Shown here in pieces: positions 33,442 to 42,922 of a stretch of 64,000 nucleotides of DNA. The notes beneath the pieces are model-generated. The model ran no database searches, was not told the DNA's origin, and worked only from the letters and a program-made list of their open reading frames with translations. Origin of the DNA: Trichostrongylus colubriformis (Eukaryota; Nematoda; Chromadorea; Rhabditida; Trichostrongylidae). How positions within the stretch are numbered: position 1 is the first letter of the stretch; every line of letters begins with the position of its first letter. The position numbers and the translations under genes are program-made. The stretch lies in contig OZ022261.1 in assembly GCA_963978905.1 (NCBI GenBank), positions 16,849,582 through 16,913,581 on the forward strand, written 5' to 3'.

Positions 33442-34260
33442 TTACACTATGCATGATTTTGAATTTATGCGTCGATGAGTTGTAGAACCTACCAAGCCGA
33501 TTACATGTCGCAACTTGCCAAAATTTCACAATCCCGTCGAAATCTTACTGCTCATACCTTCCATTGTGACAGAGCATTGGTTCATTTTAATGGATAACCG
33601 CGAAAGGATGTATTGAATTCCGAAATTAATTGCGTGCTGGTTTGGGCATCTGGGTGGGGAACCACAGGATCGTTCTGGTTCTGACTTCATCGCCTCCTGT
33701 TATAACCATTTATTCAATCATTTGACCTCAAACTCCATGTAATGGGAAACCTTACGCAAGGATTCAAATCAAACTCAACGGTAGAGAGCACTACAAAAAG
33801 AGCCAAACCACATCAAGTCGTTTATAGGTCCACTGTGAGTGTATAAGTACGCTGCTACACGGCTCGGCATGCTTTTCTGAAGACTTATGCAACCGGTTCA
33901 GAGCGTAGTGATCCAGCGGGGCGATGACGATCGTCCTCCTGGACCGAAGGCTGCAGCTCCGATGCCGTACTCCATCCAGGGAAAGTGGGGAAGCCCTTGT
34001 TCTGCGATACATTTCCGACCACAGTGTACGCTGTGTCCTTGATCTACCGTGTAATGCCAATATGTAATTGTACTTATGCATTCAGCCATCTCTATATTGT
34101 CTTTCTTTTGGTGCCTTGAAGATAAACTTGCGCATCCTACTTTAGACCTACAGAAGCACAGATGACACCTTCCGCCACGCCACGTAGCTGACTCTAGCAC
34201 CGAAATTTACGCCCTTTTGAAGTTACGGTGAATGTTTGCATGGTGCTGAATTCAGCTCAC
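33442..34260. other. Intergenic with GC-richer minus-strand frames
   Basis: Two overlapping minus-strand frames (33791-34081 and 33898-34200) cover the same GC-richer sequence. If the candidate exon at 34261-34454 is real, a following exon could start at the acceptor-like CTAG near 34194, in a frame that reads VSYVAWRK before a GTGTCA donor. I cannot choose between frames. Confidence 0.25.
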
Positions 34261-34454
34261 CGTGTTATGGGGTTGGCGCCAAGTTGGCCCCAGCCCCACA
34301 AAGGAGAACGCCATCCATGCCTGAAACGTACATAGATGGAAAGGTAGTTCAGTATCTGATCACGAATATAACTTGCATTCCAAGCATCGGCTTCGGCTAG
34401 AAGTACGAGTTCAGCAGTGATTACGAATATGATATTCATTTCGAGAATCAGCAT
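34261..34454 (-). CDS. Candidate first exon of a short secreted protein
   Basis: A minus-strand Met at 34454 opens a frame with a hydrophobic start, MLILEMNIIFVITAELVLLA, which could be a signal peptide although it contains two Glu. It continues DAWNASYIRDQILNYLSIYV and RSPLWGWGQLGANPIT, and reaches a good donor (ACACG/GTGAGC) at 34260. Length is 64 codons plus two bases. No family is recognised and the second exon is uncertain, so this is a candidate only. Confidence 0.25.
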
Positions 34455-34756
34455 TGTTTGGCTCCAAGGCAACTTCAGGTTACTGCTTATTTTTGGCGAT
34501 TTTCGGCTACCCTGTGGGCCCTGAACGAACGCGCTCGAGGAGTACCTCGATGTGTACGTTTCAAACGTACTTGATGGGACAAGTTGTCACGCTATTTTGG
34601 TGCAAACGGCGTTAATCTGGTGCCAACGCCCAAAACGGTGTACATATTCGTGATCAGCGCTCGAGCGGCCCTGTAGACGAGGTTTCACCGAAATTCACCC
34701 TTTTGCCTCACCGTTCCGGGACAGCTGTAGTTGAATGGTGCCCAATAGGCTGTGTC

Positions 34757-35020
34757 GGATAAGGCCGATTGTGAGGTGATACCTTACGATTCGAGGATCC
34801 TCAGGATCGCTCGATCTTCGATCGCTCGACCATCGCAGAATCGTAAGTATCGTCTTGCGCACTCTCACTTCCTGTTCAATTTGACGCAGACACCGGCGTC
34901 AATTGACGCAGGCACCTATGATCGCGGCCTAAGAATCGCGCGATCGTGAGGATCGCAGAACCCCTAATCGATACGCGGCTAATCTTTAGTCGAACTGCAG
35001 GCGCGATAAACTTTGCTTTC
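34757..35020. repeat. Dispersed repeat, ATCGCAGAATCG family
   Basis: Blocks such as CATCGCAGAATCGTAAGTAT, CGTCTTGCGCACTC, GGATCGCAGAACCCCTAATC and GTCGAACTGCAGGCG recur in the same order at about 39394-39680. Inserted in this copy is TTGACGCAGACACCGGCGTC...GATCGCGGCCTAA (about 34880-34931), a terminal fragment of the Tourist-like MITE family. It is a nested repeat with no coding content. Confidence 0.55.
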
Positions 35021-35824
35021 CCATTCGAGCAAGATTTCGAGAAAAAACCAAAACGAATCCTATAAGCTCCTCCCACCTCCCCCCGTCCCTCCTGGAGCTA
35101 CTTTCTCAACCGGCAAACTCCTTCACTTTCACTTGACCCTTTAGGTTAATGGAAGACTTGGTTGCACCCAGTTTTTTGGATCTCCGACGTACAGCGCCAC
35201 TCCTCTGGCTACTGCGCTACCTTCTCGCCCCTCATTACACTACGTATCTAAAAGCAGTGCCATCATTTATGACTAAATGCAAAGGTAGTACCTAGAAGCC
35301 GTTTCACGAAATAATAGGCCGAAAGGGTTTACTCAGTACTCAAATAGTTTGAGAATTGCAATGTTACCACACCATCTCTTATGTAAAAGCACTATCTCAA
35401 CAAAAAGACCGAGTTGCCTCGTTCTGAAGCCCTTGAGAAGGAAACTTTTACATGTGCACGCGAATGTTGGGCCTTTACATTTTCACGATTATTCTAAGTA
35501 GGTCTGAGCTATGGGCATGACATTTATTCAAGTGCTGAACAGACTGAAGTTTCTATGATTTTTCAGCGTCCATCACGAGGAGATTATCTTATTTGTCAAG
35601 CCACGGTTGACGTACGCACGGGAACCCTCTGAAAGTATGAATAATCTACGTCATGATCAATTTTGTAAGAGATTCCAAAAAAAAAATCCAGAAATACTTA
35701 CTGACTTGAATTCCTTAGGTGGAGCATGAGATGCCGCCCACATTCAGCAAGTTCGACCACTACGAAGTGAAGAGAAACATTTCGTAAAATATCTGAAACT
35801 GCAAAGAACTGACTCTAGACAGGT
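35021..35824. other. Intergenic; possible tRNA relic near 35155-35232 (-)
   Basis: On the minus strand the sequence AGGTAGCGCAGTAG, then GGCGCTGTACGTCGGAGATC, resembles the A box and anticodon arm of a tRNA; the expected B box is damaged. I regard it as a tRNA pseudogene or SINE relic at best. I see nothing else of note in this stretch. Confidence 0.25.
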
Positions 35825-36017
35825 TGAATGTGTGAAGAACAATTTGAGGCTCCAAAAATTTTATTATCAAAAGACTCAAAAATCCACAAAATAACGCGAA
35901 AGAATGCAAAAGAATTTTTCTGTCCAAAATTCTTTTGCATTCTTTCGCGCTATTTTGTGGATTTTTGAGTCTTTTGATAATAAATTTTTGAGCCTCAAAT
36001 TGTTCTTCACACATTCA
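35825..36017. repeat. 193-bp near-perfect hairpin element
   Basis: The arm beginning TGAATGTGTGAAGAACAATT is matched by its complement ending at 36017, with arms of about 90 bases and only a few mismatches around a short centre near 35925. The long stem has blocks CAAAAGACTCAAAAATCCAC and GCGAAAGAATGCAAAAGAAT. It is probably a MITE, but I could not read a target duplication. Confidence 0.75.
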
Positions 36018-37180
36018 GATTGGCATGAGGCTTCGGGACAGAACTATATTCTAGACAGATTATTCACTTTAGTGTGTAAGCACCCACGAATATGTATGCC
36101 TCAACGGTCATTAATGTGGTATGCACGACGCAGGAAACAAGGGGTTCCTTTTTCCTTTTCCCCTGTAGGCTTAGGTGAAAATAATGTCCATAGTGGGGTG
36201 TCCCCCCGCCCATTGCGATAGCACCGATTCCCTTTCCCTAGACTTAAGCGAATACGCGTGAGTGCTGTTTAGTCTAAATAAAGAGAATTTTTCGTAATGC
36301 ACTAGTAAGAGTGATTCATTGTTTTTCTCACTTACTCAGCTGTATCTAGGCATAAAGTACTCTTGAGAGAGCGACTAAACAGGAATTGTTTTGCCGAGTG
36401 GCTCCCCTAGCTGTAGTAGCACCAATTTCTGAGTGCCTAAACCCTATTCAACATGTTCCACCGCATCACTGTGGTTTTCAAGCATGCAGTTGTCGCAGTG
36501 CCGCCTCGCAGCGCGAGCTCTCTGGTCTTTCTGGAAATCAATCGATATCGGCAACGGTTGCATTCTGCGGTGGTGTCAGCGGCGGCGGCGGCGGTGTCGG
36601 TCCGCTCGTACCCCCGCACACACGACGGCGACAACGACGGGTCATCTTTCGACTCCAAACGACTCTGTTCTGCTATTTCGCTTATCATCAATCCCCCATC
36701 TCCCTCATCCCCTATGGTCATCACCAGCACAGTTAATTCCGCGTTGGGATTGTAATTGTAAGTATTTGGTTCCGATTGAATACACCTCTCAATACCTACA
36801 CCTAATTCTGATGACGTTCGCTTCCAGGGAAACGGCCGTGGGTTGTAGATGATAGTGCCATCTTGGCAACTTCATCTACTTCAACGTCTGCACCATCATG
36901 GCTTTGGTGAAGTACTGGGGTGACGAAAAACACGCGGTATTTTTTCTCAAACCGTTTCCTAATTATTATTTGTTTACTCTTTGTGATCGCTTCCATTGCA
37001 TTTGTTCTTGCACGTTTTTCGCTTAATGTGCGAACGAAGTTGACAAGTTTCTCACGCTTCTTTAATATTTCTGATTACCAGTGACAGTGGCTATCCCTTT
37101 GCGGCTGAACGTTAAGGTTGCGTTTGTGCCTTTTCACGTGCAACCGTCTCCACCCACGCTATAAGACGGATTAGCCTGCC
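36018..37180. other. Intergenic, GC-richer block of unknown nature
   Basis: Bases about 36130-36220 match a repeat also at 39175-39260 (GGGGTTCCTTT... TAGGCT(T)AGGT). Bases 36437-36730 are open in three plus frames and one minus frame. The minus frame reads MISEIAEQSRLESKDDPSLS and AAAAADTTAECNRCRYRLIS; the plus strand has a strong GTAAGTAT donor at 36759. Either could be an exon, perhaps even an upstream exon of the RalGEF gene, but there is no decisive evidence. Confidence 0.3.
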
Positions 37181-37184
37181 ACAG

Positions 37185-38340
37185 TTATGGGATTGCCCGC
37201 CTCAAAACACAACCTTTCCTGGTTGAAGAAGCTTTGACGTGGGTGAAAATTTGGGGTTTCCCCCCCCCCCTCCCTCCTCCCACCTTATTTGACCCCTGGG
37301 CTATATATCCAAGTGCTTGTATTTTATTGAAAGCGGCAGGAACTTCACATATGGATTCACAGTTATCATGCTTAGTTGGATCCTCAAATGAATACGCTGC
37401 AAGCTTGCACTTTTTTCTACATCTGCGGCACATGCGGTCTTTTCTTCCCAGACTGGCCTCTTTCAATATTATATTTGTTGAATCTGCCACCACTTTCACA
37501 TAACACTGTAATGATTCAGTGATTTCATACGAGTGCGTGGTGTCTGCAGTTGCGGAAAGTTTGCAACGGTGGCTATGTTAAGTCATTCTTTTGAGTGGTT
37601 GGGGCACTCTTCTCTGATGTGTCTTTTTAAGACAAACCCTAGCAGTCTCGCTTTCGCTGGACGTAGACTTTCTCAAAATTTGGGTGTCGACTTCGGGGAA
37701 GTTTTCGTCAATCTTCTTCAAGTTCATCGGATTCACGTTGTGCAAGCCTGCTGCACAGATCCACTATTTCTTTTCAAATATTTGCATTTATTTCACTTTC
37801 TCTTCATGAAAGTTCTATTTTACGGGTGCCTAAGGATCAGAATCCATTTCGTCATTCGTTTCCTTGCTTACATTTGGCTTAACGCTGAATCTTGCCATTG
37901 TATAAACTCCCACTTTCGCGGCATTTTTCATACAAGTGCAGCTGCAGCTATTTTCGAGTTCCAGGGAATAGAAAGAAATAGGCCCACATTCGAGCATCTG
38001 CAGAAAAATATTTCTCAAAAGATAACTTTCAAAGGATAAAATTTTTGGCGTTGATCAATCCCTTGTTGGGATGCGTCGTGCATTCTGGTTTTCTTCAAAA
38101 TCTTGGTGGCAAGTGAATGTGGTTTGGCCTATACAATGACTTGCGGAGATCAGCCGATGTTCAAGTCAATACTTTTGTAATCCTGGACGAGTATGGCACC
38201 TCCTCATTCAACACGGAGGGAGGGAAGTCTTGGATGGTCTGGCCGGGCACTGATGCGGGATTTAATCCACGCAACATGATAGTGGGAATATGCGCAATCT
38301 GTTGCTACACCATTTTCTCCCAAAATATCTTATATTCCAC
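37185..38340. other. Diverged coding-like repeat sequence
   Basis: Bases 37240-37305 are the end of a MITE related to 53260-53485 (a C-run followed by CACCTTATTTGACCC). From 37290 to about 37810 the minus strand is open with a single stop and reads LKKIDENFPEVDTQILRKST and RMCRRCRKKCKLAAYSFEDP, a Cys-rich pattern. Bases about 38060-38290 match the complement of 62690-62910 at DNA level, with the shared plus-strand frame containing MWFGLYNDLRR here. I take the region as one or two degraded mobile sequences; family unknown. Confidence 0.3.
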
Positions 38341-38530
38341 TGAAATTTTACTTCTATCTCTTAAAGAACTCCATTCTTCTTGTCAAGATGAAGTTACCTC
38401 CTGAGCGATTTTAATCTTCCTTATGAATAGTGGCCCTGCTTCAGAGAAGAGATTTGGTGTCAGTCCAACGAAGGATAGGCAGCGAGTTGGTGTGTATGTG
38501 GTGAGGCGCTGTCCCTTGCAGCTAGGCCAC

Positions 38531-38771
38531 GGGTGGGGTCCACGAGGTCGAATTTCCGCTTCGCGGCGTTTCACTCGCGGCGCCCCCGTACGACTCGCCG
38601 TATCGATTGCGCTTGATCGGCCGGCTGAGCGTGACTGCGTCACGTCTGCGCTTTCCACCCATGCCACACTGCCTCGCTTGAAGTCTGCCATGCCCTGCCA
38701 CTGGCACTCGCACCCGCTGTGCCGCTCATCGCGCGCGGCCGCGCGGAAATTCGACCTCGTGGACCCCACCC
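38531..38771. mobile_element. 241-bp MITE with perfect 9-bp target duplication, copy B
   Basis: The termini are GGGTGGGGTCCACGAGGTCG and its complement ending at 38771. CTAGGCCAC precedes (38522-38530) and follows (38772-38780) the element exactly. It is about 90% similar by eye to the copy at 5157. Nine-base duplications and long GC-rich terminal repeats point to a MULE-derived MITE, which is inference. No coding capacity. Confidence 0.85.
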
Positions 38772-38780
38772 CTAGGCCAC

Positions 38781-39917
38781 AGATGGCACCCGAACGCCGA
38801 CCATCCGGAGCAACTTCTGCGTCGGACTGCTCGTCCACTTAACCGAGCCCTAGATTTTTGTAATTGATGATTACCACATAAAAGCCTTGTTAAACAAACT
38901 TTGCAATTACTGAGAAGTAACTTGTATCAAACTCCAAAATGAATGTGATACAGCCACCCCTTAGTAGTAAGCAGTGTTTCTATTGCTGAAGGCGTAGTGG
39001 AGACGAAGAAAGCCGAAAAAAAGGAAAATATCCAGTGTCCATGCTTAGTTCACCGGTCGAATAGAATTAGGATGCTATTGCAATGCGGGGATGCATCGAT
39101 GCACATCTCACCATCTGAAAGGGATTTTCAAGGGGTCAGTCTGCACACTCAGACGTATGTTTTTGCCTAAGTCTTGGAGGAGGAAAGAAGGGGTTCCTTT
39201 CCCCTTCTAGGCTAAGGTAAGATAATATCCTCAGTGAGATCTCCCCTACCTCATTGCGATAGTACCAATTTAGGAATACAGAGGGTCGTCCGCTATGGCT
39301 TGATCTTTTTCGAAAATCTGAGGGTTCGGTGATGTAGACGAACTTCGGACACGAGTTTTGCGAAGAATAGTCGGCATTAGGCTGTTGTTATACTTGCGGT
39401 TCTGGTAATCGCAGGGTCGCAATCTGCAGGATCGCAGAATCGCAAGCCCGTCTTGCGCACTCCCAATTAAGCGCGTTGGTTCCTGCCACAACGCTGGTAT
39501 CACACCATTCACGACTCCAGAGTGATAAAGAACCGGGGGAATAGCATACGCATGTGAAAGAGCCGTGACAGCACATGAGATTTTGTATCCTGTGGATCAC
39601 AAAATCGCAGATCGATACGCATATACCCTTCGGTCGAACTGCAAGCGGACCACAAACCGATCGCCAGGTATAATCTCAGCACTAGCGTGGCCGCTACGGC
39701 ACATGCGCCCATTGGCAAATTAGATGCAAGGACCGCTCCTTATGACCGTCTTTCGGCGTGTTGTAGTACTGCATTGTGGTTTGTACTGTACGGCACGATG
39801 TACACTTAATACCTCGACAAAAGTATTATCTCTTTCACTTCATCTATAGTGAATAATATCCATGGTGAATGGCATATCGTTTTTAGGAAGATACCTCGCA
39901 TAGATCTAAAGGATGGC
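38781..39917. other. Intergenic with dispersed repeats
   Basis: Bases 39175-39260 match the repeat at 36130-36220. Bases 39394-39680 match the ATCGCAGAATCG repeat at 34757. Nothing gene-like is seen. Confidence 0.5.
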
Positions 39918-40959
39918 GGGTGTGTATAAAGTGGTACGAATGACTTTCTTCGCACCTAATGTGCGAAGAAGTAATTGCTTTCGCACCTAATGTGCGAAAA
40001 AGTAATTAACGAGGGGCGAGAATCTGAGGTCACCCAGTTATGTAACTTACCTACAAAGCCACCAAAAGAATAAATGATATGAGTAAAGGAAGCCAGAAGT
40101 AAGTGAATTTATATCCTGTATTACAAAACAAAAAAAGAGTTTCAGTTTGTGAACACACCCAGTATTCAATCAATATCCCTTGCATGAATATAAACTCAAA
40201 GGCACTATTTACCCAAAGCTACCCCACTACCTCTCCAACCGATGCGGTCGAAGAGGTGGCTTTTGGAAAACCTTTCGATTTTGCTGCAAATTCCTATCCA
40301 GGGGTAATTCGACCCGTAGAACACGAATATGACATTCGTTTGGCGCGAAACTGCTTGGCGCCTGCGCCATAGGCGCCGGCGCCAAGCAGTTTCGTGCTAA
40401 ACGAATGTCATATTCGTGTTCTACGGGTCGAATTACCCCTGTGTAGGAATTTGCAGCAAAATCGAAAGGTTTTCCAAAAACCACCTCTTCGACCGCATCG
40501 GTTGGAGAGGTAGTGGGGAAGCTTTGGGTAAATAGTGCCAACTCAAATGTAACGGAATTCGGCCCCAATGGTACAAAGTTTCACTTAAAAAAACAATGCG
40601 AAGTACAGTGAGTTTCCATGCAACAGTTGAAAGTGTGCATGTTTGCAACCAATTATCACTACATAAAAATTTCTTTATTTAGATCTAATTTTGATTTGGT
40701 TTGTCTCCATAAATCACTTGTGATAAATATGTGACAAATATATGGAACGGCATGTAGTACCCGATAAGAATATTCATTCACTCCTGGCTTCCTTATTCAC
40801 ATTTTTCTTTTGGTGGCTGTAGTCGGCAAGTTAAATGATTGGGTGACCTCAGATTCTCGCCCCTCGTTAATTACTTCTTCGCACATTAGGTGCGAAGCGT
40901 AATTACTTCTTCGCACATTAGGTGCGAAGAAAGTCATTCGTACCACTTTATACACACCC
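39918..40959. mobile_element. 1,042-bp palindromic MULE-like element, 9-bp TSD
   Basis: The whole element folds back. It starts GGGTGTGTATAAAGTGGTAC and ends with the complement. AAGGATGGC lies immediately outside both ends (39909-39917 and 40960-40968), a perfect 9-bp target duplication. Each end has tandem TTCGCACCTAATGTGCGAAG palindromes, then GAGAATCTGAGGTCACCCA blocks. The middle (40201-40539) is a tighter palindrome of about 165-bp arms with the centre near 40370 (GGCGCCTGCGCCATAGGCGC). No transposase is present. Confidence 0.85.
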
Positions 40960-40968
40960 AAGGATGGC

Positions 40969-41732
40969 AGTTTCGCCTGAACTCCAGAGAAGAGCTAAGG
41001 GTGGACAGACCATTCCTTACGTAGCGAACCTTTGCTAGACTAGAAAATTGACTCATCCAACCCGATGCTTCTTCCCTTGGTCCAGGAGGAATTCCAAGTC
41101 TCTCTCTTTTTTATGAAACCATTGAATATGAGCCGTGGAACTGTACAATACAACCCATAGCAATACAAGCTGCTCTTCCTTCACCCTTACCCCAGCTCTG
41201 CCTCAGTCTTTCTTTCCCTCCTCATTTGATCCTTCCCCGGATTTTTGCTTTTCGATCCAACCGTTGTAATGCAACGCTTTGCACACTGAGCCCCGTTTGC
41301 AAATAAGCTTCGGGTTTCACTCGTTCTGAAAACTTCGCAGGGTTCAGGATTTGCGCTGCGTGAGATTCGATTATGATAACAACCATGTCGTACACGTAAA
41401 CCGTGGGCGATTGACCGACTTAGTGTTTCTCCCTGTTAGACTGGTTGATGTGGGGAAAGAGTGGAGTTAATCGGTCTGATCATACACGTATCCACAGGGG
41501 GCGAAAATTTGTTGTCTTCCCCACATATAGTTCTTACGTCATGGTTTGTTCTCGCTAAGCTATCCAAGGTGATAAGGATTTAGCTTAGAAACTCGAGGAA
41601 GTGAACAACGCCTCGCGTATGCCTTTCATCTCTGTTTCACTTGATGTACCCGTATGTTCATGTAGATTTCTCATCATTAAAAGTTCAGTCGAAGCGATCA
41701 TGTGTACTGGTCTAACTTACTGTCATTTTCAG
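40969..41732. other. Region upstream of the first recognised RalGEF exon
   Basis: The N-terminal exon or exons of the RalGEF gene should lie here or further left; by comparison with vertebrate RGL1 about 20-60 residues are missing. I found no start codon joined to a phase-0 donor that I could defend. CT-rich runs near 41160-41240 could be promoter or intron sequence. Confidence 0.3.
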
Positions 41733-42922
41733 GACGCCGTATATGCAGTTTACCTGAAAAAGGTCAGGTATGTGCCTCCCCCAGGCTACGACGGTGTACC
41801 GGTTGGTATTTTAACCTGCATGTTTTTCAATTACTTGCTTGTGACCTTTTATTTGTGTTTGCAATTTCTTGTGCTGTGTTTAAAAGTTGGTGTAGAGGTA
41901 CCGTGCAATCGATCCGGATCGTCCTCAGCTGCAGTGCCCCTGTCCTGGATCGGATCATCTCCAGTGGGAAAGCGTCAAGGAGCGGGTTATTAAGGCGGGC
42001 ACGGTCGAAAAGCTGGTGGTAGGCTACATTTCACCTTCTCTACTGCACCTATTTCACATCCACGAATGTCGTTGTATTGCTTGTTTATCTTTGTGTAATC
42101 TTCGATAAAAACTTAAGGAGCGCTGTAAACTAAGATGTTGCGATCTGAGTGCGTGTGCGCGGTATATCGCCTGGGATTGAAATGTACCATCGCCTGGGAG
42201 TTAACATGTACCAGTGAACGAGTTTTTCCCCTCTGGTTAACGAATTATGCATTCCTCCTTGTTCTACGCCCAGATACGACTTTTACAGAAAGGGTGCTCA
42301 TGTCGCCGGTGGGGAGAAGGTGTTCTTGAACACTGTATAGCCTTGAAGTTATCCCTGCTGATTCACCGGATAGCCTCAGGCCGTTCCTTCCGTGCACCTT
42401 ATAGGGTCGTCAGCTTTTAGGAATGTCTTGTTGGAGCCGATGGTACAATGGATTCACGACATTTCAATGTATTTTTTGCTACCTACCGTGCATTCGCTGA
42501 GCCAACCAATGTACTTGATCGGTTAGCTTACTCTTCTTTCCTCGCTCAGTATCATTAGTGCTGTTACATTCTTCCTGTTTGGACATGTTCAGATTACTGA
42601 GGCGGTACGAATCGCTAGAGAAAGAAGTCAATTCTAGCACATCAGCACTTGTTATTCAAAAGTGAGTAAAGGTCGATTTTCAGTGATTTTTTATCAAATG
42701 TTATTTATGCTTTTCATTCTGTTTCATCCAGTTCAATTCGTTCGATATTGATTTGTTGGTTGGATATGTACCCAGAAGACTTTTATGACCCTGACTGCGA
42801 TTTTGCAATGCTCACGAATCTGCTGGACTTCGGACAACGCAGCAAATTATCGGATTTACGTGCTAAATCGAGAAAGTTAATGGAACGCTTTAAACATATC
42901 CAGGAGGAAGGTGGTATGATAG
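41733..42922 (+). other. rgl-1: RalGEF exons 1-5: N-terminus and RasGEF-N domain
   Basis: Exon 1 (35 bases) gives [12 protein letters not shown]. Exon 2 gives [20 protein letters not shown], the conserved entry to the REM domain. Exon 3 gives [20 protein letters not shown]. Exon 4 completes VLDR and adds [15 protein letters not shown]. Exon 5 gives [20 protein letters not shown] and the [15 protein letters not shown] helix. The REM domain packs on the Cdc25 domain and stabilises it. The exon-2 acceptor is unusual (GTGTAGAG/G), chosen because it alone restores the frame. Confidence 0.85.

Noticed and set aside
36453..36755. 100-codon plus frame rich in Ala and Ser
   Set aside because: Three plus frames and one minus frame are open over the same GC-rich bases, so openness is not informative; kept only as an unassigned block.
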